Below, piece by piece: positions 1 through 8,260 of a stretch of 21,776 bases of DNA (its first letter is position 1; each line of letters opens with the position of its first letter). A program made the translations under genes and the position numbers. The notes beneath the pieces are model-generated. The model ran no database searches. It was not told where the DNA came from and worked only from the letters and a program-made list of their open reading frames with translations. Source of the stretch: Ignavibacteria bacterium UBA2333 (GTDB lineage Bacteria; Bacteroidota; Ignavibacteria; Kapaibacteriales; Kapaibacteriaceae); the NCBI GenBank assembly GCA_002344895.1, contig DDUR01000054.1:1-21776 (forward strand), read 5' to 3'.

Positions 1-27
1 GACAATAAAAAGGGGTACATGTCAGAA

Positions 28-756
28 CTAGGCCGACCTCGAACGTTTTGTACCAATCAGTGAAGCACCGAGGGCGAGAGCTGAACCAAACATGATGGTA
101 AACATCCATGTTCTCGGATGTGCTGTCGGTACAAAAAATCTGTGTGCTATGTCGGCAAACAATGACTGATACTCAACGAAAGCATCCCAGGAGTTCCAGC
201 GAGAGAAACGACCGAGATAAACTCCGAAGGCAGCGGCATAGATGCAGGCATACATAACAACTGTTGACCATTGTCGACCTAACTGAGCATCCAGAACCCG
301 TCGTACACGTCGCCACGAATAATACGCCGACGTTAATCCAACCACGGCACCACCAACAAGTACCATCTGATGGTACCACCACAGTGGTGTCTGAATTGAC
401 GGCATGTGAATCAGATCAGTAACGATATACGGAGCATTCGGAAAGAACAGCAACCACCCTGCGAGTGTCGTCCACAACATCACTGGGCGTCGTTGTGTAA
501 CAACAAATTCTGCAGCAAGGGAAAGAAACCACGGAACAAGTGCTAGAAACACATTCCATCCGAGCCACACATGATGCAGTGCGCCCATGTAGACACTATG
601 AAGCAGGACGGCAAACAGTAACGCAGCACCGAGAATAATCAGTGTCCGTGCTTCATCCCGCATCACATCACGTGACGTCACATCACGTGACGTCACATCA
701 CGCAACGTCACATCCGTCAACCGATCCGTCGAATTTTCAGACCGTAACCCCTTCAT
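28..756 (-). CDS. DUF1361 family integral membrane protein
   Basis: This 242-residue protein of unknown function has about six hydrophobic segments separated by short basic or polar loops, so it should sit in the inner membrane. The motifs WNVFLALVPW, FPNAPYIVTDLIH and YLGRFSRWNSWD match my memory of the DUF1361 family, which is the basis for the name; no biochemical role is known to me. I chose the ATG at 756 because AAAGGG lies 9 nt upstream of it. An in-frame TTG at 786 would add ten residues but has a weaker upstream site. The cytoplasmic N-terminus holds a DVTSR-type pentapeptide repeated about three times, encoded by a 15-bp direct repeat. It is transcribed away from the lipoprotein gene across a short region. 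Confidence 0.85.
   Translation of the reverse strand: MKGLRSENSTDRLTDVTLRDVTSRDVTSRDVMRDEARTLIILGAALLFAVLLHSVYMGALHHVWLGWNVFLALVPWFLSLAAEFVVTQRRPVMLWTTLAGWLLFFPNAPYIVTDLIHMPSIQTPLWWYHQMVLVGGAVVGLTSAYYSWRRVRRVLDAQLGRQWSTVVMYACIYAAAFGVYLGRFSRWNSWDAFVEYQSLFADIAHRFFVPTAHPRTWMFTIMFGSALALGASLIGTKRSRSA
666..710. repeat. 15-bp in-frame tandem repeat in the DUF1361 gene
   Basis: Three head-to-tail 15-bp units lie at 666-680, 681-695 and 696-710. The first two are identical (CATCACGTGACGTCA) and the third differs at two bases. Each unit encodes five residues of the DVTSR type, so gain or loss of a unit keeps the reading frame. The unit contains the palindromes CACGTG and TGACGTCA. Confidence 0.85.
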
Positions 757-815
757 ACCCACCGACCCTTTCTGGTAAATAGACAAACAAACACCATTAA
801 GGTGCTATAAACGCC

Positions 816-843
816 GCGCCAACCGCGGTTAGTGTATTGGCGC
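816..843. promoter_or_regulatory. Nested palindrome in the divergent intergenic region
   Basis: The 7-bp arms GCGCCAA (816-822) and TTGGCGC (837-843) are perfect inverted repeats. The perfect 10-bp palindrome AACCGCGGTT (821-830) overlaps the left arm. The site lies between the divergent DUF1361 and lipoprotein genes, so it could be an operator shared by both promoters or a hairpin in a leader. No known regulator motif is recognised. Confidence 0.35.
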
Positions 844-966
844 TGGGAGACGGTGGGTGACTACAAGTGATAATCGTTGCGTAACCCCGCCTATCTCGTG
901 ATATTCCCTGCACCATAGTGTCTACTCATATATTCATCCTCTCCGAACCACAAGAAGTCTATTGTG

Positions 967-1644
967 ATGTTTGTCCATTGGGGTTCGGCACTCGTTTGTT
1001 GTTTGCTGCTCGCTGCATGTCACTACGATCCGATCGCTGCCGATGGACTTCCAGAGCCGTATTTGACATCGACCTTTGTCTATGATCGGCGGTGGTTCTC
1101 CGAGAATGGTGACGAGGTTCGGGCAGAGATGGATACGACGTGGATAAACGTAACGTCAGCTACACGGTATGGAAAAGGACGCGTGGTGTGTTCCTCCAAT
1201 GGACTTTTTGCCAACGATACGACGTACGTACACTATGAGGCAAATGGTGATCTTTCGGTGACGACGGAGGCTTACAAAACGAGATGGCATACGTTTCCAT
1301 TTTCTACACGACGCTCACGTGCCAGTTTGTTGAGCGATACGATTCATGCCGATGGACAACACGAAGTAACTCTCGTGACGATGAAACACACCGGCACACA
1401 GGATCTCACTCTTGCTGATGGTACTGTTGTACAATGTCAGGTTGTAAATCTTACGCGACTCACCGCAAATCGTTATCCCTCCGACAGCACCTTCCAGCGT
1501 GAGCTTACGGAAGAAGAGCTCTTGTACAATCGACACGTCGGATACATTTGTCAACGTACTGTCTGGAGACGAGATGCCTCGTCACAAACACCACCGATAC
1601 TTCTCTCGAAGGAAACTCTTACGTCGTACGTTCTGAGTCGCTAA
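967..1644 (+). CDS. Predicted lipoprotein of unknown function
   Basis: A protein of about 225 residues starting at ATG 967; a GTG directly before it at 964 is an alternative start. The N-terminus is a short hydrophobic signal ending in LLLAAC, a good lipobox, so Cys18 is probably lipidated and the protein exported by the Lol route. The mature part is polar and rich in Thr, Arg and Asp, with alternating hydrophobic stretches that suggest beta structure. It has Cys in SSN-preceded VVCSS, in VVQCQVV and in YICQR. I do not recognise a family. The ribosome binding site is weak (AAGAAG upstream). The following small gene begins 53 bp after its stop on the same strand, so the two may be co-transcribed. 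Confidence 0.75.
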   Translation: MFVHWGSALVCCLLLAACHYDPIAADGLPEPYLTSTFVYDRRWFSENGDEVRAEMDTTWINVTSATRYGKGRVVCSSNGLFANDTTYVHYEANGDLSVTTEAYKTRWHTFPFSTRRSRASLLSDTIHADGQHEVTLVTMKHTGTQDLTLADGTVVQCQVVNLTRLTANRYPSDSTFQRELTEEELLYNRHVGYICQRTVWRRDASSQTPPILLSKETLTSYVLSR

Positions 1645-1697
1645 CAACAACGACACGTAATGATACCTATCGTTGTACCGGAAATCTGAGTCTTGTT

Positions 1698-2045
1698 ATG
1701 TCCTCCAAAACACTCCACCCAAACGCCCGCATCAACGAAAGAGAACATCTACTCCTGCTCAATTTCGGCGCAGAAGGAGGATCCGTGTCCCTTTTACAAT
1801 TGGTTAAGGGGCCACATAAGGGGCAATATGTTGTGATTGTTGATGAAGGAACATTAGCTGACTTCCTCGACGAAGATGATCCACTTCTAAACAATCTCTA
1901 CCACGAATATGGTCCGTTTACGACGCTCAATGATGCACTTGTGTATATGGTTGATAGCAAATACTTTACTCTGCATCTCCTCTTTCTTCATGACTCCATC
2001 GCCGAAAATGTACTACCGTTGGTAAATAAGGATGGGAGAATGTAG
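1698..2045 (+). CDS. Small cytosolic protein, possibly immunity-like
   Basis: A 115-residue protein with no signal peptide or membrane segment. The frame stays open back to 1548, but that extension overlaps the lipoprotein's end and has a low-complexity Thr-rich composition, so I chose the ATG at 1698. The pattern GAEGGSVSLLQL, then an acidic stretch (DFLDEDDP), then GPFTTLNDALVYM and a hydrophobic end resembles small proteins of polymorphic-toxin immunity loci that have a GGS strand followed by an F-x-S/T-x-x-x-A-L helix. That similarity is from memory and is tentative; no toxin lies beside it. The last residues (KDGRM) and the stop are encoded by the beginning of the G-rich repeat tract, so the native C-terminus may have been replaced. 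Confidence 0.55.
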   Translation: MSSKTLHPNARINEREHLLLLNFGAEGGSVSLLQLVKGPHKGQYVVIVDEGTLADFLDEDDPLLNNLYHEYGPFTTLNDALVYMVDSKYFTLHLLFLHDSIAENVLPLVNKDGRM

Positions 2046-2161
2046 AGAAGGTGGGTGAGGATGGGGGAAGATGGGGGAAGGTGAGGGAATATGGGGGAGG
2101 ATGGGGGAAGGTAGGTGAAGATGGGGAAAAGTGGGGGAAGATGTGGGATGATGGGGGGGAA
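2031..2161. repeat. G-rich degenerate tandem repeat, tract A
   Basis: About 13 imperfect units of roughly 10 bp with consensus GATGGGGGAA, strongly G-rich on the plus strand. The tract starts inside the last codons of the small gene before it and ends at a run of seven G. Many runs of three or more G are close together, so G-quadruplex formation in DNA or in the transcript is possible. Its order of variant units, such as TGGGTGAGGATGGGGGAAG and GGAAGATGTGGGATG, recurs in tract B near 20.5 kb. Confidence 0.85.
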
Positions 2162-2536
2162 TTCTCGCGACATCATTCCGTAGTGAACTTGATCAAGAAT
2201 TAATGTGACTACCAACGCGATTCTGTGTGATAACGTAGATCAACTGCAATGAAAGCAAAAAAATAGATCATAGAGAAAAAAATAATCGGATAAAGTTCAC
2301 TATGACAGAGTTTGGCATACTGACCGTTGTAGGTTGCCGACGTGTGAGGCCAAGGAATCGTCTTGCATACGAAATCTTCTTCTTGTACATGTCGGTTCTG
2401 CATTCACGTGTGCGCCGATAACGACTCCATTTAGAGCCGTAGTCTTCATCAGCTATCCGCCGTTCTCGAGGCGCGTAACGAGAACATCCACATACAATTT
2501 ATTTTTTGCGCGTACAGTGTCACGGAAGGTTCGGAC
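2162..2536. other. Gene-free stretch upstream of the giant secreted protein
   Basis: About 375 bp without a convincing gene; the short frames in it lack ribosome binding sites and family features. The part from about 2200 to 2320 is AT-rich. A 10-bp inverted repeat, TAGTGAACTT at 2181-2190 and AAGTTCACTA at 2293-2302, brackets it, and a 10-bp palindrome CTTGATCAAG sits at 2188-2197. The promoter for the following 17-kb gene set is expected here, but I could not assign -35 and -10 boxes with confidence. Confidence 0.5.
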
Positions 2537-5500
2537 ATGAGGACAGGAGTATGTCTATGTGCCATTCTATACATGGCCGGGACAATAGGGCTACACGCAC
2601 AGGCAACAGGGCCGCGTTTTTTACCACCGGCAATTTGGGTATCGGAGAGGTATGCGAATGGACCAGCTGAAGACCAGGCAGCTGGGCAGGTAATCCATTG
2701 GCGCGCTGATGGAGTATTTCTTCAAGCTCCGCGCTGGAGTATCAATCCGTTGGCGGCGATGAGAGACAGAATGGTGGATGACCTTTCGGAAGAAGTAACG
2801 TTTGTTCGTTCAACCGGTGCGCCGAACTTCTCACTGAACTATGAGTTCGTGCGGTATTCTGGTGTGGGGTACTTCCACGAAGCTACAGATGTCACAAATT
2901 CAACCCTTGTACAACAGCATATAACACGTGTTCCAGCTACCTTCCTCGTGCAGGCTGGGCACGTTTCATATGGGCGACCGGGTGATAACAGTATGCCAGT
3001 TGACTTGAATCCTTGTCTCCAGGTCTTTACAATTGAATCGCGAAGTCATGTTATCACAGAGCCTGCCAGAACACCAAATGCAGCATTCTTCCGGCAATCG
3101 AATCTTGAGGGTCTGGGAGAGGCCCGTACCGTTGTTGGTAATGACGAAATCGCCAATCCCGCCAAGATCGACATCCTGGTTGAACGTTCAGATGTATCTC
3201 ACCCCACACTTCTCCGATTTTCGGATCCGACGATTAATCCGGCCAATATCCATGGATATGCTCATGGTGATTTTGATGATGATGGACGAGATGATATTGC
3301 CCTGTTTGTCCGGAATGGCAACACGTCGGAGCTCATCATTCTGTCGAATGACGAAGTGCCAGATAACACTCCCCTTGACTATGTTTTGACGCGACACAAC
3401 GTCCTGAACTATGCAACAACAGTCTGTGATCACCAGCAGCTGCGTCACGTAGTAGCAGCTGATGTGAATGGTGATGGACGTGATGAAATCTACGCACTGT
3501 TTGATGCTGGCTGTAATGGTACGGTACCATCGGTTGAGCGCTTTGAAACAAATGGTACGACGTGGACACGTACGGCACTCACGATTGTTGACCGGGATGG
3601 CTTGACGTTCTTTGATGACATTCTTTCGATGGCAGCTGTGCGGAATACTCCTGCCGGTGAGGAATCGATTGTCTTTCTTGCAGGTGATGCTGCCGCAGTA
3701 CGCACGTGGACGCCTCCAAACACGAAGAATCACACGGGTATCTGGATAGGCGAGATAACGATTGATGGTAATGATGTCACGTTTGAAGCGAACGTAACAT
3801 CTATCACAGACGTTAACCTTGCGAGTAATTTTTCCGTCGGGTCACTCGTAACGACGGACCTCAACGGCGATGGTATTGACGAGGTCGGATTCTTTACCGA
3901 GCGTCGTGTGCAAAATGTGGTGTCAAGCGTCGACTTTGTTAGTCTGCGCCGAATCGTAAATGGATTCGAACAATCTGTGTTGTTGCGACTGGATGCTACC
4001 GTGATTCCGCGTGACAATATCTACCATACCATTAGCGGCAACATTGATTACGATGTGAGAAACCGAACAGACGTGGCTATCTTGCTACGAGATCCAAGTA
4101 CCGCGCGACATGAAGATCGACTTCTCGTATGGCGGTCCATGGCCCCTTTCACGGAGAACGACTATGCTATGACGCGCCTCGAGAATGGAGTGCAGACACC
4201 GTTCTTTCCGCACGGCTGGTGGGGTATCCGGCTTACGAGTGGTCAACTTGATGGTGCAGGACAACCGTTAACCGACGTCAACTTCGTAGACCAATGGAAC
4301 CTCATCGAAAGCCATTGGGCGGGACCAGCAGAAACACAGCGTATCTCCGGTATCCATTATAGCCCCACCGAAGGCCGCATTCCCGACGCCGAGATTGAAA
4401 ACTATGCCGAGATATACAACACCATTGTTCTCGACCGACATCATCACTCGGACGGCTACATATTTCAGAGGCTCAACGTTCCAGCTGAAGACCAGGCTTC
4501 AACGCAGTACTATTACAACGTCAACGAATGTGTCCAGGGTCTGACGGCATCGGCGGCCATAGCAGCGCAGCACAACCTGAGCATAATTCCCGTCGTCTCT
4601 CATCTCGAGCATGACAATTATAATCTCAACGGTACACAGCAGAATCCTAGACTGTTTATGCCCTATGATTTTCAACAAGCAAGTCTTGGGGCTGGAATGG
4701 GAAATCCGCTACCGAACTACTTTCAGACGATATTCCCTGTTATCGCTCAGACAAACTCGATTCTTGGAACGTACATCGCGGACGAACCAACGAATGTGAT
4801 ACCACTCGGTGTTCCCTCTACGTGGGGAAATGACTTTAATCCACAGCTGCAACCTGCTTTGACGCCTGCCGATCTACAGCAGAACTCGCGTGAGTTTGCA
4901 TTGACGGCTATGCATAGGACGCCGGGAAAACCAATCATGCTGAATTTCAACTTTCAGCATGACTTCGAGTTCTATCGTAATGCCTACGACATCTCGCTGT
5001 TCGATTTCTACATGTATAAGTACGATTACGCGACAACAGATCTGGTCGTGAATGGGCAAACGGTTAATCCCCGCGTTATACGCGAGCGTACTCGGCTCAA
5101 CACGGAAGAACTAACGAATGCAACAATAGAACAGAGCTTTAACGCCATACTACGACGCCAGGTAGATGCCACAATTCGTTGTGATAAACAGGCAGCAATG
5201 GTGATTGCCCAAGGTCGAGGTGACGAGTACATATCACGGGATGTCCGGTGGCAAGGATGGGAACGGTTTACGTTACGTACGTTCTCTGAATACAGAAACA
5301 TATCTCTTGACGAGGCACGTTATCAGATGTTTGTGCCGGCGATACTCGGAATTCGTGGTTCGATATTCTGGGAGGCAACGAGCTGGATGCAGGGAGCGTC
5401 TGACGATCCGCTATTCGTTACGCATGAGCAGAATCTGAACGAATGGGGTGAAGTTATTCATCACATGACGCGAAACACCGAGCGCACAGAGCAGTTACGG

Positions 5501-8236
5501 GCTGTGATTGACAACGCTTCGAATGAGTTTTCCCACTATCGCAATATCTTTCTTCAGCCCTCTCTCAATGATCAGACAACGGTATCAACGCTATTGCCAG
5601 ATGGTGAGATTAACTGGACATCCATTGTGGCTTCATTACACCGAAATCCTACGGACAACTCGCTATGGCTTTTTGTTGGAAACATGAGTGACGACATCTA
5701 CGGTGTTGATAGGCCCGTTACCATTACTATGGGTCATAGCAACATGACCGATGTTGTCGATTTGATACCCGCCGAGTTCTGGAACGGTGGTAGAGCCGTG
5801 GCATGGGCGTCATCATTTACAGATGGCTTACGGAGGATAACGTTTCAGTTGGCACCATATCAGGTACGGGTCTTTCGTATCGGTGCACCACCTCCTCCCG
5901 ACGAGTGGGATGTTAATATTATGGGTCACCTGGATTACTCCAATCAACGAAAGATTGTTGTCTGGGAATCTCCTGAAGTAGAACCGAACGGTTCTCATGC
6001 CGACGATCTCGATCATGAACTAGTTCGATACCATGCTGTGTATCACCGCTCCACGTGTGAGAACTGTCCTCCTCCGCTTGATGGCTGGCAGGTTTTTTAT
6101 CGGAGATCGGAACCGGTTCGCAAGACTGATCGTGTGAATCTCATCCCGTGGGAAGACAGAGAGGAGTGTCTATCGTGTCGTGTCGAAGAACCAGGCCGCG
6201 GTTTGTCCATGGTGGCTACATGTGCCTATCCAAGTATCGTCGTGAAGTACGATCCCGATCCTGACCCCGACAATCAACTTCCTCCGATTCCACGGGCGCG
6301 GGTGCACGTCGTATACGCCTGCGAGGTGAATAACTGGCCGACGGCCTATCACCCTGTAACAGCACACATAGGTTCCATTCTGATGGTTGAAAGTGTGTTT
6401 GACGCCAACACCGCTATCCAGAACTTCCCGCCTGGACAAGTGTATGATCGTGTTGGAGGACCATCGATGCATGCATATGGTTTTCCGGTTGTGGGGGCAG
6501 TTGAGGGTGGCTGCCTGTATGCCCATAGCGACCCCGGCCTTGGAATTGTCGGTGGTTTTAAACTTGACAATCAAGTGCAGTTTAACAACCCTGAGAGTGT
6601 TGATTATGTTCAGATCGATAACTCATCGGACAATCACCCTGCGATCTGGCAGTATGCGAGTACAACATCTCCGCTTGAACTGCCCGTTGTGTGGCATGCA
6701 CTATATCCGACGGGAGTTGGCCCAAATCGATATGATATTGCCTACGCACGGCTTCGACGTGATGGCCTCACAGGACGGTTCCAGGAGTTAGGACCTAACA
6801 ATCACTACCTTTTCGAAGACGGTCGTCAGGCTGTCATGATTTCAACACAACATTGCGGGGACAATATACTGGCCTCGGTAGCCCGAACCCCGGGTCGCGA
6901 GGGTCTGCCCGAAACCGACGTGGTGTACTGGCAAAATTCACGGCCACTAGAATGCTACGATGTGGACCCTGCTCCTGCCAATACATCCGTTGTACTTGGC
7001 AGGACCATTCAGACGGGACTTGTCGTGCCACAAGCGAATGTTGGCCCGAATCTCCGTCTTGACGGTCTTCACCAGATTCGGCATACCTATAACAAGGTGT
7101 ACGATCCTAACGTTACCGTCGGCTTGCGAATGGAACACGATCCCCAGGCATTCTACAGATCAACCATCTCCGTCTCGACACACGGCGAGTTGTTACCGCT
7201 GCTCGACAGAAGTCAGCAACGACGGATCAGCGAAATGTTCTGGTTGCGTGAACCTCCGTTCTCGGAGTACAACAGTAACACATACATGGAGCATCAGCTA
7301 ACAAATCGAATCCGGACCGTGACGCGTCACGATGATGTTGGAAACGTTTTACAACAGACGGCAATGCGACACTCGAACGCGTACGAGAACTTCCTCACGA
7401 ATCGAGCGATCTATCAGACGAATATGGACTTCACTCCAGAAATTGAGGCTAGCCGTCGGGCATACTTTGCTCCGAATGCGGGGTCTGCTGTTGCCGAATC
7501 CAGAACACTCTTTGAATTTACAAATGGAATGTCTGTCTCTAACATTCAATCATTTGCAGTCGATGGTCAGGATGTTAGTTTACATTTTCTGTCTGAGGGT
7601 GAGCTTGCAAGTCTGCCGATACTCGTGAATGGACGAGTCAGTGTTTCCGTTCGAGGTCGACTTACAGCAGATTCAATCTTCGACCTTGCACTCGTGAGCT
7701 CATCAGGGAAAGAATATCCGGTTCGCTGTGCACCCGGAGAGTTTGTCAGCACATTCACCATCACCGGAACCGATTCACTAAGGTTGAGTCTACGCGCCAA
7801 GCAGGGAGTAGCTGGATACCTTGTCACGGAACTCGGACGACGAAGCCCTACGGACAAACGATTGAACCCTGTTGTTGTCGGAGGCACAGGAGAAGTTCAT
7901 GTACAGCGCGTGTGGCATACGTCCGAGAAGACACAGATTCACACCGCAGCTCCAGAACAAGGCGTGACGATTGAAGGGCTTTCAATTGCTCCAAATCCAT
8001 CGTCATCCAGGATTCATGTTGTTGTGAATACATCAAGTGCGACAGCAACTGAATGTGAATCCCGAACGATGACCGTTCAGGAAGCTACGACAGGACGTAT
8101 CCTGCAGCTACACCATACATGGGTTGATAGAAATACGATCGAAATGGACGTGCAGGGTCTCGTTTCCGGATCCTACGTCATTACCGTAACATGTGGTGAG
8201 AATGTCACTCATGGTACGTTCACCGTCACGTTCTAA
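2537..8236 (+). CDS. Giant secreted multidomain protein with T9SS sorting domain
   Basis: 1899 residues. A signal peptide ends near LHAQA (residues 19-23). Residues ~235-525 hold FG-GAP/VCBS-type repeats with calcium-loop motifs (DFDDDGRDD, DVNGDGRDE, DLNGDGIDE and a degenerate fourth). Residues ~575-1010 look like a TIM-barrel glycosidase-type module: GTYIADEP puts Glu750 at a strand end and IFWEATSW puts Glu946 at a later one. A sandwich domain ending PYQVRVFRIG (~1107) follows, as in many glycosidases. Residues ~1174-1215 carry two CxxC pairs (CENC, CLSC). The last ~85 residues, from IAPNPSSS (~1814), match the T9SS type-A tail (TIGR04183/PF18962). The start is supported by GGAAGG 7 nt upstream. 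Catalytic activity is inferred only; the barrel family is not identified. It heads the probable operon, 24 bp before the first propeller gene. Confidence 0.85.
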   Translation: MRTGVCLCAILYMAGTIGLHAQATGPRFLPPAIWVSERYANGPAEDQAAGQVIHWRADGVFLQAPRWSINPLAAMRDRMVDDLSEEVTFVRSTGAPNFSLNYEFVRYSGVGYFHEATDVTNSTLVQQHITRVPATFLVQAGHVSYGRPGDNSMPVDLNPCLQVFTIESRSHVITEPARTPNAAFFRQSNLEGLGEARTVVGNDEIANPAKIDILVERSDVSHPTLLRFSDPTINPANIHGYAHGDFDDDGRDDIALFVRNGNTSELIILSNDEVPDNTPLDYVLTRHNVLNYATTVCDHQQLRHVVAADVNGDGRDEIYALFDAGCNGTVPSVERFETNGTTWTRTALTIVDRDGLTFFDDILSMAAVRNTPAGEESIVFLAGDAAAVRTWTPPNTKNHTGIWIGEITIDGNDVTFEANVTSITDVNLASNFSVGSLVTTDLNGDGIDEVGFFTERRVQNVVSSVDFVSLRRIVNGFEQSVLLRLDATVIPRDNIYHTISGNIDYDVRNRTDVAILLRDPSTARHEDRLLVWRSMAPFTENDYAMTRLENGVQTPFFPHGWWGIRLTSGQLDGAGQPLTDVNFVDQWNLIESHWAGPAETQRISGIHYSPTEGRIPDAEIENYAEIYNTIVLDRHHHSDGYIFQRLNVPAEDQASTQYYYNVNECVQGLTASAAIAAQHNLSIIPVVSHLEHDNYNLNGTQQNPRLFMPYDFQQASLGAGMGNPLPNYFQTIFPVIAQTNSILGTYIADEPTNVIPLGVPSTWGNDFNPQLQPALTPADLQQNSREFALTAMHRTPGKPIMLNFNFQHDFEFYRNAYDISLFDFYMYKYDYATTDLVVNGQTVNPRVIRERTRLNTEELTNATIEQSFNAILRRQVDATIRCDKQAAMVIAQGRGDEYISRDVRWQGWERFTLRTFSEYRNISLDEARYQMFVPAILGIRGSIFWEATSWMQGASDDPLFVTHEQNLNEWGEVIHHMTRNTERTEQLRAVIDNASNEFSHYRNIFLQPSLNDQTTVSTLLPDGEINWTSIVASLHRNPTDNSLWLFVGNMSDDIYGVDRPVTITMGHSNMTDVVDLIPAEFWNGGRAVAWASSFTDGLRRITFQLAPYQVRVFRIGAPPPPDEWDVNIMGHLDYSNQRKIVVWESPEVEPNGSHADDLDHELVRYHAVYHRSTCENCPPPLDGWQVFYRRSEPVRKTDRVNLIPWEDREECLSCRVEEPGRGLSMVATCAYPSIVVKYDPDPDPDNQLPPIPRARVHVVYACEVNNWPTAYHPVTAHIGSILMVESVFDANTAIQNFPPGQVYDRVGGPSMHAYGFPVVGAVEGGCLYAHSDPGLGIVGGFKLDNQVQFNNPESVDYVQIDNSSDNHPAIWQYASTTSPLELPVVWHALYPTGVGPNRYDIAYARLRRDGLTGRFQELGPNNHYLFEDGRQAVMISTQHCGDNILASVARTPGREGLPETDVVYWQNSRPLECYDVDPAPANTSVVLGRTIQTGLVVPQANVGPNLRLDGLHQIRHTYNKVYDPNVTVGLRMEHDPQAFYRSTISVSTHGELLPLLDRSQQRRISEMFWLREPPFSEYNSNTYMEHQLTNRIRTVTRHDDVGNVLQQTAMRHSNAYENFLTNRAIYQTNMDFTPEIEASRRAYFAPNAGSAVAESRTLFEFTNGMSVSNIQSFAVDGQDVSLHFLSEGELASLPILVNGRVSVSVRGRLTADSIFDLALVSSSGKEYPVRCAPGEFVSTFTITGTDSLRLSLRAKQGVAGYLVTELGRRSPTDKRLNPVVVGGTGEVHVQRVWHTSEKTQIHTAAPEQGVTIEGLSIAPNPSSSRIHVVVNTSSATATECESRTMTVQEATTGRILQLHHTWVDRNTIEMDVQGLVSGSYVITVTCGENVTHGTFTVTF

Positions 8237-8260
8237 TCCACTACAACGAAGGACAACATC

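Noticed and set aside
1548..1697. N-terminal extension of the small protein overlapping the lipoprotein gene
   Set aside because: It is out of frame within the lipoprotein's coding sequence and Thr-rich without structure; ATG 1698 gives a compact, protein-like product.
2031..2161. G-rich repeats as a CRISPR array
   Set aside because: Units are ~10 bp, contiguous and degenerate, with no unique spacers and no cas genes.
2334..2540. 68-residue plus-strand frame overlapping the giant gene's start
   Set aside because: No ribosome binding site, no recognisable features, and a 4-bp overlap with a much better gene; probably chance.
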